A DNA stretch of 64,000 nucleotides from Cryptomeria japonica (taxonomy: Eukaryota; Streptophyta; Pinopsida; Cupressales; Cupressaceae). A program made the position numbers and the translations under genes. A model generated the notes under the pieces. It was not told the origin of the DNA. It did not search any database and saw only the letters and a list, made by a program, of their open reading frames with translations. The stretch is from positions 479,976,900 through 480,040,899 of the forward strand of contig NC_081406.1 in the NCBI RefSeq assembly GCF_030272615.1, in the 5' to 3' direction. Below, in pieces: positions 44,473 through 55,512 of the stretch (positions are counted from its first letter, which is position 1; every line of letters starts with the position of its first letter).

Positions 44473-47145
44473 AAATTTCGCTTCTGACCCTTCCAAAGGG
44501 TCCAAAGCGAATTTCGCTCCTGACCCTTCCAAAGTGTCCAGAGCGAAATTCTCCATAAGACATTCTACTTTGACCAAAACCTAGAGCTAACGCATTCCCA
44601 GGCTTGAATGAAGGTAAAGCGCTTGTTTGGATGAAGAAATGTGAAAATGAAGTCAGGATCTTGACCAAGAATAGGGATTTCGCTCCTGACCCTTCCAAAG
44701 GGTCCAAAGCGAAAATCCTTGTAGACCACCTTTTCTTCTCAGTTTTGGCTAAGTGTTGCCTTCTAGGGCATGTTTGAGGGTGAATTGATTTGATCTTGAC
44801 TTGAGATGGAGTTGGTGGATTTTTGAAGGACAAGATTTTGATCTAAAGGAGAATTTCGCTCCTGACCCTTCTAAAGGGTCCAGAGTGAAATTCATCATAA
44901 ACCTTGTTTCTTGACTTGAATGGATTAGAAACCTTGCTCCTAATGTGGAGAATGATCTAATTTTGCCTTGTGAAGTGGTTTGAAGCTTGAAAAATGAGCA
45001 ATTTAGCCAGGAATGAGATTTTCGCTCCTGACGCTTCCAAAGGGTCCAGAGCGAAAATCTTCCTAAAGCTCATTTCATCTTAAGTTTGGCTAATTTTTGA
45101 TTTACAGGGTATCTTGGAAGGAATCTTGGACATTCTTATTGCCTTTGAAAGGTTTGAAAGTGTTGAAAATGAAGGATTTTGGACCTAAAGGGAAATTTCG
45201 CTCCTGACCCTTCCAAAGGGTCCAGAGCGAAATTCCTAAAAAGCTCTTACTTTTGCAATAAAGGAAGTCAAGTTTTTGATTTGTTATGGCATGGATGGAA
45301 GAAAAATAACTTGCTTTTGCCTCTTGAGGTCGTTTTGAAAGGGAGAAATGAAGGATTTAGCCCAAGAAGTGATTTTCACTCCTGACCCTTCCAAAGGGTC
45401 CAGAGCGAAAATCTCCCTAAGAGACATTTCTTGCCTTATTTGGCCTAGTTTTGGTGTCCAAGACATGATGAGAAGAAGAATGAACATGTTGAAATCCTTG
45501 GGGATGTTTAGAAGTTGTGAAAATGAAGGATTCTAGCCAGGAAAGGAAATTTCGCTCCTGACCCTTTCAAAGGGTCTAGGGCGAAATTCCTTATAAACCT
45601 ACCTTTTGACCTTTCTTGGACATGAAACCTTATTCCTAGGGTAATGAAGGATGAAATCCTACCTTCCAAAGAAGTTTCAAGTTTAAAAATGATGATTTTG
45701 GGTCAAAAATGAAAATTTCGCTCCTGACCCTTCCAAAGGGTCCAAAGCGAATTTTCTCAAAACTTCTTTTTGCTATCAAGTTTTTGCTAGATCAAGTGTG
45801 GGATAAGGTAAAATCAAGAGGAAGTTGCCCTTAAGAGTGACTATAAGTTGCTAGAGACCATGAAAGATGAAGGAATTGAGCCTAGAAGTGATTTTCACTC
45901 TTGACCCTTCCAAAGGGTCTAGAGGGAAAATCCTTAAAATCATCCTTTCTTCAAATTTTGAGCAAAGCCAAGCTTGGACAAGGGTGTGAGAAGGCATTTG
46001 GATTGCCTTAGAGTGGATTTTGGTTGCCAAGAATGCAAATTTGAAAGCCTAATGAAAATTTCGCTCTTGACCCTTCCAAAGGGTCTAGAGCGAAATTTCT
46101 AAGATTCCCCTTTTTCCTTGCAAAGTGAGACAAGATTTTGGTTTTTATACCCCGGAGAGGAGTGAGACAAGATGTTCTATGCCTTGGAGGTGATTTGAAG
46201 TTGAAAGGATGGCAAAATAGCCCTAAAACAAGATTTTCGCTCCTGACCCTTCCAAAGGGTCCAGAGCGAAAATCCTAAAACCTACTTATTCCTTTCAAAT
46301 TTATGCTAAGACAATACTAGACTAAGGTAAAAAAATGCCCTTGAGACTACCTTTGAGTTGATGTTTGTTTCCAAAAGTGATGATTTTAGGCCAAAGGAAG
46401 AAATTCGCTCCTGACCCTTCCAAAGGGTCCAGAGCGAAAATCCTAAAATCTCCTATTTTGCCTTGCAAAAACAAATCAAACTTGGATTGGGTGAAAGAAG
46501 AGAACTATTTCCTAGTTTTGTGAGGTGGATTGAAGTTGGAATGATGAAAAATGAGCTACAAGCAAAGAAATTTGCTCCTGACCCTTCCAAAGGGTCCAGA
46601 GCGAAAAACACTAAAGATACCTTTTCCTTCAAGATTTGAGTAAAACTAGGCCTGGATTACAGTGAAAGAAGCTATTTAGAATGCCTTGGAAAGATTTGGA
46701 CCTTCAAAAAATGTGAATTTTGAGCTCAAGAGAGAATTTTTCTCCTGACCCTTCCAAAGGGTCCAGAGCGAAATTCTGGATAGGTCCTATCCCTGGCTAG
46801 GTTGTTGAGCAAAATTGACCTTTTTCGCCTTGTGAAGATCAAACCAATGCTAGTAAGTTGAGAAGTGGGTTCAAACTGATCGAATTTTGATGAATTGAAG
46901 TGAAGGAGATATGGAAAATTGGCCTGAGAGGTGAATTTCACTCTTGACCCTTCCAAAGGGTCTAGAGCGAAATTCTTAAAACCTCCATTTTTGCCCCAAA
47001 TTTACATCAAGCTTGGTGTTGGTTGAGAATGAGGACGTCCTTGGGCATGTATCTAAGCAAGTATGATCACAAGGTGAGAAGAATTCGAGCCAGGAATGCA
47101 AAATTCGCTCCTGACCCTTTCAAAGGGTCCAGAGCGAAATTCTTA
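44473..47145. repeat. 17 palindromic repeats with about 173-bp monomer spacing
   Basis: A core TTTCGCTC-CTGACCCTTCCAAAGGGTCCA-GAGCGAAA recurs at about 44475, 44512, 44671, 44853, 45020, 45195, 45373, 45549, 45716, 45892, 46057, 46233, 46403, 46569, 46736, 46935 and 47101. The first two are almost adjacent; the rest are 165-200 bp apart (mean about 173). Each has an outer stem TTTCGCTC/GAGCGAAA and an inner stem GACCCTT/AAGGGTC around a short loop. Spacers are far more diverged, though many share a GAAAATGAAGGATTT-like word before the core. Frames through the array encode repeats such as FAPDPSKGSRAKF; I treat these as by-products. Confidence 0.9.
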
Positions 47146-47300
47146 TGGAGCCTGTCCTTGGAAAGAATTTTAAGCAAACTTCATTTTGATATCTTCTTGT
47201 TGATGATTTAAGGTGTGAAATATTATGTTGAAATGAATTTATTATGTCCTTAATCATCTTTTGCTTTGTTTTTGCAGATGAAAGAAGATCAAGCCAAGAC

Positions 47301-47450
47301 AAGGACGACCTTCTCCAGTCCAGCATAGACAAGGACGACCTTCTCCAGTCCAGCATCAACAAGGACGACCTTCTCCAGCCTAGCATCAACAAGGACGACC
47401 TTCTCCAGCCCAGCCTCATCAAGGACGACCTCTTCCAGTCCAACATTTGA
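47301..47450 (+). repeat. five tandem copies of a 30-bp unit
   Basis: AAGGACGACCTTCTCCAGTC begins each unit at 47301, 47331, 47361, 47391 and 47421. The + frame would repeat KDDLLQSSIN-type decapeptides, but the frame (47244-47450) is short and stops right after the array. It lies between the palindrome array and the LTR-like end. Confidence 0.9.
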
Positions 47451-48608
47451 AGGAAAGACAAGGTGGCATCCCAGTCATCACTCCTCCAGTCGGGCTGGTC
47501 CACTTCAGCATGTCCAGATTCAATGTACCTGACTCATCAAAGATGGCACTAACTTCGATGTACCTACCCCGACTATCCATTGGTTGAATATTCCAGAGAA
47601 GACATGTGTCCAAATAATGCAATTATTTCATTGGTCAGAATTAAGTTTGTTGTAACAAACCCTAATTAGGGTTTTCATTGTAAAATCTCGGCTATTGATC
47701 TCAAGTTGATTTGAGCCATCGAATTGTATTGAGGGCACTATATAAGCCCTGGCTCCTCAATTGTAAAGGCTAATAGTTAGTCAATAGTTGATAGGAGGTG
47801 AATAGTTAGCTAGTAGTGAACAGTCAGTTGATAGAATAGCAATTAGAGTAGAATAGCAAGAGAAGGCAAAGATTGTTGCCAAGATGTTGTTGTAAAAGAC
47901 TTGTAAAACTTCATTGAAGAAATGGTGAAATCTATGGGTCGATTCAACAATTTGCATGGTCTTTATACTTCTCAGATTTGATTTCATGTTATTAGATGAG
48001 TGGAAGAAATGTGTTTGATTGATGGTGAAATTTGTATATCCATACTACTAGCAGTTTGTTGATTGTAGACTTGCCTTGTGTAGTCAACTGGAATCATTCA
48101 GCTTGAGCTTAACTTCAATTGTCGCTTCTTCATTGACATGCATCAGCCTGATGGTGTCTATGCCTGTAGTGATGATTTGAACATCATAAAGCTTTCCTCC
48201 GAAGATCGCACTAACCTTGTGGAGATGGTCCTGGGATGTCAAAACAAGACTTAGTTAGAATTTCATCAAAGGTCATTCATTGCTCCTACATTCTTAGTAT
48301 CAGAATTAGATCCTTCCCTCGCCCTCATCCTTTTTCCTTTTTTTTTCAAAATCTAGGCCAGTGAAATCTTGTGATTCCAGCAAATTAGACATTCAGGTCA
48401 TCGAGTGTAAGTCCCCTTGTGATTCCAGCAAAATCACATCATACCGCGAAGAGCTTATCCACGAGTAGAGATCCTACATAACAGAGCCTTGGAGTTACTT
48501 CGACTGATCCTTCGGCGAGATCTTCAGTAGTCGGGAACTTTGTTCAAGAGAGGATAAGGTACCTTTAGGTATTTTATTCTGTGTTTGGTCGTGTACAAAA
48601 TACACATC
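47451..48608 (+). repeat. LTR-like 3' end of element C
   Basis: Contains AACCCTAATTAGGGTTTTCA near 47660, TATA-like CTATATAAGCC near 47740, and the terminal sequence ending CACATCAACA. It aligns with element B's LTR in the same relative order, including a segment of the form GGTATGGATATA(N)TTTCACCATNAATCA. Its 5' border is uncertain. Confidence 0.6.
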
Positions 48609-49750
48609 AACAGATCCATAAGGCGATATGCCTTAGATTCCCTACTATAACCAAGAAGAATACATTTCATGGATTTTTCATCAAGCTTCTTTCTTTTTTG
48701 TTTAGGAATGTGCATATAGGCAGTGCATCGAAACACACGAAGATGTGAGATAGAAGGCTTTACCCCTATCCACGCTTCTTCTGGAGTGATGCCATCAAGG
48801 GCTTTGGTTGGTGCACGATTCAAAAGATAAACTGCTGTGTGAACAACTTCAGTCCAATATGCATGCTCTAGTTGAGAATCCTTCAACATACTTCGAACCA
48901 TCTCCACAATGATGTGATTTCTCCATTTTGCAACACCATTTTGTTGAGGTGTGTATGCTGCAGTCAGTTGATGCCGAATGCCATTTTCCTTCAGATACGT
49001 GGAGAATTCTATGTTGGTATACTCCCCACCTCGATCTGAGCGGAGGGCATGAATACAGTGATTCATATCTTTCTCCACTTGAGTGCAAAACTCTTTGAAA
49101 TAGGAAAGAGCTTCATCTTTATGCTGCAAGCAATATACCCACATTTTCCTTCAACAAAAAGCTGAAAGTACTTGTATCCATTGTGACTAGGTGGCATGGG
49201 ATTGCACAGATTGGTATGCACCAGCTGCAAAGGTTGGCTTGCACGATGCTCACTTGGATAGAAGGGTTCTCTATGTTGTTTTCCAACAATACAACTAGAA
49301 CAAGTAGCACTCGACTTCTCAAGTGAAGGAAGCCCTTTGACCATGCTTTTCTTACTAAGTGTTAGCAAGTAACTAGTGCTCGACTGACCAAATCTACGAT
49401 GCCAAGGCATAGAAAGATCATTATCCCTAGTCATTAAGGCTTGATTATTTGTAGTTGTATCAAGCCTAAACATTTTTCCAATCTTAGTAGCATTGGCAAC
49501 AATCATGTCATTTTTAGACTTATCTTTGATAAGACAAATCTTTTTACCCTAATTGCTATCAAACTCAATCCTAAGGTTGTGATCAAGAAATTGATTAACA
49601 AAAAGGAGATTTTTGGTAAGTTTCGGCACATGCAAGACATTGGTAATCTTGCAACGATTAATGCCAAACTTCAAAGAGGTGTCACCAATACCTTTGATGT
49701 CATGGGTGGTATCATCTCCAAGAGTTACTGTACCGTGATGGAGTTTCAAT
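48609..49750 (-). pseudogene. Copia protease end, GAG-pre-integrase and integrase core
   Basis: On the minus strand: VTLGDDTTHDIKGIGDTSL (after the protease), the pre-integrase zinc region (HRRFGQSS, CSSCIVGKQHREPF), then the integrase core with HALRSDRGGEYTN (second catalytic D) and YTPQQNGVAKWRN (E; usual form has VAERKN), ending ILLGYSRESKAYRLMD at 48609. Frames are broken near 49063-49144 and 49550. At its 5' end it abuts hAT transposase sequence near 49750-49765 with no LTR. It is in the same orientation as the RT fragment at 40017-40360 and probably the same original element. Confidence 0.88.
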
Positions 49751-49764
49751 GTTGCTCTTTTACA

Positions 49765-51754
49765 TTTATGATGACTTTCTTCATCTTAATCATTGAGTCG
49801 ATGCCATCATATACCTCACCCAAACAAGGCTTATCCATTTCAGTATAACAGATAATGCTCAATATAGGCTCAGTGAAATTGAGGAGATACTCAACATGAT
49901 CCCACCAAATGTCATCTAGGATCATTTGCTTAACCTTTGCTGCCCTTGTAGTGCTAGACTACCTCCATATGGACCAATTTGGGCTGATTACCATGTTAGA
50001 TGATGCCTCACAAATCTTTAGAGGTTGCTGAATTGTTGTTTCTGGTTTTGATTGTGTGCGATTTTTTGCATCAACGTTTCAGGTCACACTTTGAATCCAT
50101 CATCAGGATGAAAGGATGCTCAAGGCGTGTTGGAGGCAAAACAGGTCTCCACAACCTATTTCAAAATCAAAATAAAAAAAATACATTTACAAAACTTAAA
50201 ATTAAAATAAAATTAAGAGTTCACTAAAGTAAAACATATTTATTATTTAACTTACCTTCAACAGCTCCAATATCGAGAATTGTCTAAATATGCCTTGTGA
50301 CATATGGTGGTTGGTGATGAACATTTATCTCTTCGGCATTAACACAAACTTGTTTGGTGCCAATTTTTTGTAGCATTAGGTTGAAAGAGTGGGCAACACA
50401 AGGATCCAAAAATTGTGTTCATAACGTTCCTCAACTAATAATCCAACAACGCTACATTTCTTGGTTTTGTTTGTTATAACTTGCACAACATTTCAAGGGC
50501 TCACTTCTCAATTTCTTGGCAAAGAATATTAGCAATAAATGCAACATCCTTCATCTGTTCTTCACAATCCGTTGCTTTCAAAAACATTGCCTCTTTAGGG
50601 GATATTGCAATAACATTGATCAATGGGCAATTTCTTGCATCTTTCCATCTGTTAGATATGATGGACACCCCTGTTTTGAGCTTTTGACCCATGAATTTTT
50701 TATGGCTTCAAGGAGTCCTCTACATATTTCATCTCTTTGTCCACTAAGGTAGTATGTATCTTCTCATAACCTGGGCCCTTGTACCCCTTTGGAGCCTCAT
50801 TAATTGATCTCACCATTTTTTGCCAATATGGTGAGCAAACAACATTGAATGCCAATGCATTAGCATAGACACATCTAGCTATGTCTTGATCAGCAATCTG
50901 TCTAGACTCATTGTGGAATGCCGTTTCCAATGGTCCCTTTGATCTCTTATTTGTAGAGGTCACAGATTATTCTTTAGGTATGGACAAAAATGAATGGCCC
51001 TCTCTAGATTGAAGATTGGAAGGCAATGGAGAGCCTTTGATCCTTAATCTTTAGCAAAGGATGAGTTGTAGCTTGTTTCCTTGTTGCTTGGTCTACTTTT
51101 GCTTGTTGTAGGCGGTAGTTATGCCGTAGTCGTAAATAATTTGTTATCATTATAACTGACATTATAATTACTTTTGTTCCCGAGAGGTTGCTGGTAGTTG
51201 CCAATAGTTGGCAGTCTTAACCAACTGCCAGGCACTATATATACTTTGATTGTGGTATCGAGAAACATTCATGATTGTATACACATTACACTTTGGTAAT
51301 AAAAGAACATATCTTTCTGCCATCTTCTGGTGTCAATTACTTTTCTTTGGTATTATTGTGTGATATGTATGGTATTTTTTTGTATCTTTGTTTACTTTGA
51401 GTAATCAAGTAAGTTCTTTTCAGGATTAAACTTTTTGGTGCCGTTTTTCTTCAATATATGCCAAGACTTGTTCCTTTGCAAGAAGACCTTACTATTTGGA
51501 TTGTCAGGACAATATTTGATGCCTTGGTGAGGGATAAAGTAGAAATGGGCTTTCACTCAACTGTATGACCTGTTATATTTTGCTTTTATATGACCACAAA
51601 TCCAAGTGTAACCTCCTCCACTTGGAAGTTGTTGTACCATTTCAACATATTTCCAAAGGGGAGAGTGTGGGTCTATTTTGAAGTAGGGTTGGCTCCTAGA
51701 GCTAGAAATAGTTGTCATTTTAAAACCTAAGAGAACAAGTTCTATAAACAACAC
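49765..51754 (-). pseudogene. hAT-type transposase relic 1 (BED finger, DUF659, part of catalytic region)
   Basis: On the minus strand: BED zinc-finger region (PLWKYVEMVQQLPSGGGYTW, then SYS-stop-VKAHF, the stop replacing a codon usually R), then, after an LTR-like interruption, GPLETAFHNESRQIADQDIA and the DUF659 part (NVVCSPYWQKMVRSINEAP, CPLINVIAISPKEAMFLKA). An intron at 50156-50255 (minus-strand GTAAG...AG) is at the same place as in the second copy (62995-63146). It ends inside SMIKMKKVIINVKE near 49765 where Copia sequence begins. Many stops; dead copy. Confidence 0.82.
51104..51450. mobile_element. possible solo LTR inside hAT relic 1
   Basis: Interrupts the hAT frame between KVDQATRKQ and the BED finger part. 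It starts TGTTGTAGGCGG or TGTAGGCGG, has a TATA-like CTATATATAC near 51233, AATAAAAG near 51297, and is followed by TTTTTGGTGCCG near 51430, which resembles primer-binding sites of Athila/Tat-type elements. No target-site duplication could be verified, so the borders are approximate. Confidence 0.4.
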
Positions 51755-51781
51755 ATTCGAAACAAACCAAAAAGAAAAAAA

Positions 51782-52856
51782 CCTATGTTACCTCGAGTTT
51801 CTGGGACGGGGACGGCTGGGGATGGTAGGACGAGTTTTTCGGGACGACAATTTTTTTTGACAATTTTGGGGACGGTGAGGGGACGACTATATAAAATATA
51901 GGAAAATATTAAAATATATAGGGAAATTTTAAATGTTCATATGAAAAATAGATAAAGCATGTATATATACATTATAGTCATATGAAAACATGGATAAAGC
52001 ATGCATATGTACATTATAAAACCTTAACATACCACATTTGTGTTTAGAATTCATTGTCAATACTCAATAAGCATTCATAATTCAGAATTCATTGTCAATA
52101 CTCAATATCCATTCATAATTCAGAATTCATTGTCAATACTCAATACACATTTATAATTGAAAATTCATTGTCAATATGCCAGCACTTGTTTGCATGTAGT
52201 TCATCGTTTCTTTCTGGTTGGAGGATATTTTGATAGTATTCCATTACTATTATGACCCGCAACCGCTTCTTTATGCGTACCAAGTTTTGGGTGTTTGTGA
52301 AATTCATTACCAAGTTGTTATTCATATTTCTGATGTTTTTGGCTATGATTCAGACCTGTTTACCTTTCATATCAGTGAAAAGTCCAATATTGCAGACTTG
52401 CATCCACTTTTTTACGCACTACCGAGTTCTGAGTGTTTGTGAAATTTATTACTAGGCTGCTGCTCATTATTTCTAAGTTCTTTTGGAAGCGATTCAGACA
52501 TGTTTACCCGTCGTCTTAGTGAAAATCCACTTTTATAGACGTATAATAAAATTAAAAAATATTTTTTTAAAGCATTTGAGTCTTTTCTTTTTCTAAATGT
52601 GTTGGGAAATAGGGGATGGCTGGTCGTCCCTGGGACGATTACGGGACGCCACAGATGTCCCCAACCATATTGGGGACGGGGGGAACGTCCCCTTTGAGAA
52701 TCACTCCTGTCCCCAAGTTTTTCAGGACGTTTCCTTGAATTTTTGCAATTTTGGGGACGACAGGGGAAGTCCCTTGGCTGTCCCCACATCCCCAAAACGT
52801 CCCCGGGATGGAGATGGGGGATTTAGGCCCGGAAACACTTCCCTGGGTAACATAGG
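51782..52856. mobile_element. 1.08-kb non-autonomous DNA transposon, TIR CCTATGTTACC
   Basis: Left end CCTATGTTACC (51782-51792), right end GGTAACATAGG (52846-52856), exact complements. Both subterminal regions are full of GGGACG/CGTCCC-type words. Flanks are A-rich on both sides, so the duplication length cannot be fixed. Inside are four tandem copies of a roughly 38-bp unit (AATTCATTGTCAATACTCAA) at 52046-52178 and a pair of direct repeats about 155 bp apart (near 52255-52370 and 52410-52525). There is no transposase. The superfamily is uncertain (Mutator-like or hAT-like). Confidence 0.72.
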
Positions 52857-53811
52857 AAAAAACTTGAAAACAAAACCAAAGAGTTCATTTGTAAAAAAAA
52901 TGTAAGGAAAAAAACCCAAAAACTTAAAGAAACCTACCTCTTTTGAAGAAATATTCCTCTACGATCTCTTTGAGAACAAACCACACTTGCAAATGCATAG
53001 GAATAGCACAACAACTAGCTTGGAGCATTCAATGATCAATCTTCAACTCTCTTCATGCAATGGCAAGCAAAAAGTAAGTTCGGCGATGGAGCAAAATGTT
53101 TTTGTTTTGAATTCACAATAGCAAAAATGAGATAGGTTTTGCCTTTTAGATGTTTTGTATGGAAAAATTTAGGGTTGGGTGGTGAATTGCACTTTTTGTA
53201 ATAAAAAAAGTTTTAAAAAGTCAAAAAATGGTCAAATTCTACACGAGTTTCGCAACGGGCTTAGTTTTGAGGCAAAATTCACCTCGGGTCCACTTAGGTT
53301 TGGCAGGGTCGGACCGGTAGTCTGTGGTTAGTACCCTTTTCAGAGTCACAATGGATTGGCTTGGGACCTTTGACCAGGTTCAAACCGGATCGGGACCTGG
53401 GACTTTTTCTCTACGAATCAGTATCCTAGACTTAGAGGAGTTGTAACTTTGTTCATTGATAATCAGAGTCTCAGTACCTTTTCAATGTCAATGTGTAGTT
53501 ATAATCTAGTCATTAGAGGTGGTGGAATGTGATACATTGATCAAATTGAATACAAGGGGGTTTTGTAATTATGTAGAATGTGACAGGTTTGTATTTTATT
53601 GTTGCCAAATTTGACCAAGTGATTTTTTAGGCGTATGCATGTGTGCGTATTCAAAATAGGTGTCATAAAGTTTGGAATAAATTTGTTTCTCTTCACACAA
53701 TAGACAATTCCAGGTAATTATCCTTGAAGAAGAAAATGTGTTGCTTAAGTTATGCTAATATCAAAAAGATAGAATAATTACAATTATATACTGAAGACTT
53801 ACCTTAAAATG
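52857..53811. other. hAT flank / unassigned sequence
   Basis: No ORF. From about 53240 to 53410 there is a GC-rich cluster of degenerate GGGTC/GGACC words (TCGGACCGG, CGGATCGGGACCTGGGAC) like the subterminal repeats of DNA transposons. It may be the outer end of hAT relic 1. Confidence 0.35.
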
Positions 53812-53834
53812 ACATATGTATATGTATATGTATG

Positions 53835-53865
<31 letters not shown>

Positions 53866-53931
53866 ATATATGTATGTATATATGTATATACATATATACA
53901 TACATATATACATGTATATGTATATGTATAT

Positions 53932-53993
<62 letters not shown>

Positions 53994-53996
53994 GCT
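53812..53996. repeat. compound (TG)n/(TA)n/(CA)n microsatellite
   Basis: A (TG)n block (53845-53865), mixed TATG/TACA words, then a (CA)n block (53941-53975) and (TA)n. The TG block on one side and CA block on the other make it close to an inverted repeat. All frames through it are artefacts. Confidence 0.95.
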
Positions 53997-55512
53997 ATTT
54001 TTGTTGGAGGATGATCTCAATGCAAAGAGTAACTTATTTTGTTATTCAGGATTGGTTTAAGGCTGCAAAAAAGGCACTACAATAGTCTTATTTGGGCTGT
54101 AGTATATGTCCATATGTGGGGCTTAAAATGGATAAGAACAACAAAAACTGTTTAAAAGGGCACAAGAAGGATGTCAAATTTTTAGTGGATAGAATAGTCA
54201 CCAAACTCATACTAGTACCAATCAACTTCATTTCAAGCTAAGTTACGGGTTCTGGTACAGCAGTGCGGAATATTTTTTTCCTTGCGTATGGGCATGGGAA
54301 TATACATATGTATGTTCTTTTTTGGCGTAGCCCTTGGGATCCCTTGGGTTCACCCTAGGTTTGCCTAGGGTCCCTCCCAAGCACCTTGTAGGTTCTTCAT
54401 TTTGGTTAAGTGTCTGAAACTCTAGAAGTCATTCACACCTTAGTTACTTTTTTTTCTAATTCGTCAGTGTCTTGTTGCATGTAGCCGGTCTTTTAAGTTG
54501 TGAATTGAGTCTTTTAATGTTCTTAGGTTATTGGACCCTTCGACCTAGTGATAGGCCTGTCCTAGTTCCCTTTAATATTGTCTACTTTTCCTAAGTCCTT
54601 ATGTCATGAGCGATGTTGTGTGATGTTCACACTTGGCAGCTTAGCACATGCTTGCGGGCTCTAGAGACTTCTACTATGTTAGAGTGCAACGTTGTGCTAT
54701 GATGCCACCTATCAAGTGGGCCGGAGTCTTCGATAGAATTGAAATGAATATTCTTCCGACCAAGCAGTTCCTAATTGGTTGCGTGCAAGCATGGAGGTAC
54801 AATTGTCAGATCCTTGTTGGCATTGTGCAACCAAGGTTTAATGCCACACTTCTTTGGCTCACCAATGTTCATAGGAACATTTGATAGTCCGGTCCACATG
54901 GCGATTAAGTGCAAGCTCATAGAGACAGGATTGAGGGACCCAACACCGAGTGTGTGTGGAATGATGACACATGTCAGAAGAGATAATTGGTGCATAATGG
55001 TTCGTAGGACGAAGTGTAAAGTGCTTGTTCACATGGTGAATGGCAATTGGCGAAGACTTTTCAAAGTACACAATGGATTTTTCAAATCAAGTCATTGATA
55101 GTTGTTGATCTTGCCGCATTGATCTAGAGTCAACGGTGCACATTCAAACTCTAGTATGGTTAGTTGTAGACACTTTTTTTGATCAGGCAAGTAGTAGTGG
55201 TAGATGGGACTGTTATCAATACAATTCTAGGCCATTTGAACCAAATAAATAATGTATTGGGGTCTCCATAATGTCTAATTTGTATTGCAGGAAGAATGCC
55301 AATGAGATTTGAGGTCTTCGTTGCGTTGTGGCAAGACCTAGGGTTTGCAACTAAATTCAAGTAAGTGGTAATTCTAAGCCAAAAATTGTTGAATTCCTTT
55401 TTATTATCTTCTTTTGAGCTTCTGTAGGTTTTTTTTAAGTTGAATTGTGAGAAAGGAAGGGTTGAGCCAGAAATAATTTTTAAACCCTAACGACAACCTA
55501 AAAGCCTAAGTT
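53997..55512. other. no recognisable gene
   Basis: About 1.5 kb. Short frames around 54648-55098 have no family features. It may be the LTR or leader of the element to which the ORF at 55513 belonged, but I find no termini. Confidence 0.4.

Larger units (their letters stand above)
44460..48608 (+). mobile_element. element C: repeat array plus LTR-like 3' end, left-truncated
   Basis: Begins abruptly at the gypsy breakpoint and ends CACATCAACA at 48608, where Copia integrase starts. It holds 17 palindromic units (44473-47145), five 30-bp repeats (47301-47450) and a 1.1-kb LTR-like end with a TATA-like CTATATAAGCC near 47740, about 870 bp from the end. Read on the minus strand, the end aligns with 56248-57130 of element B over much of its length. 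No coding region of the A/B type remains. Confidence 0.65.

Noticed and set aside
44473-47145. CRISPR-like array of palindromic repeats
   Set aside because: Spacing is about 173 bp with related, diverged spacers, no cas genes, and a plant genome; this is a tandem repeat, not CRISPR.
47244-47450. 68-codon frame with KDDLLQSSIN-type decapeptide repeats
   Set aside because: No start context, neighbours or conserved flank; explained by the 30-bp minisatellite.
44338-47503. Short frames encoding repeated FAPDPSKGSRAKF- or FALDPLEGSGAK-like peptides
   Set aside because: They follow the palindromic repeat in whichever frame is open, on both strands, with stops in the spacers; no sign of a coding array.
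53761-54085. Several overlapping frames on both strands of Cys/Val/Tyr/Ile-rich or Thr/His-rich low-complexity peptides
   Set aside because: They are translations of the TG/CA/TA microsatellite.
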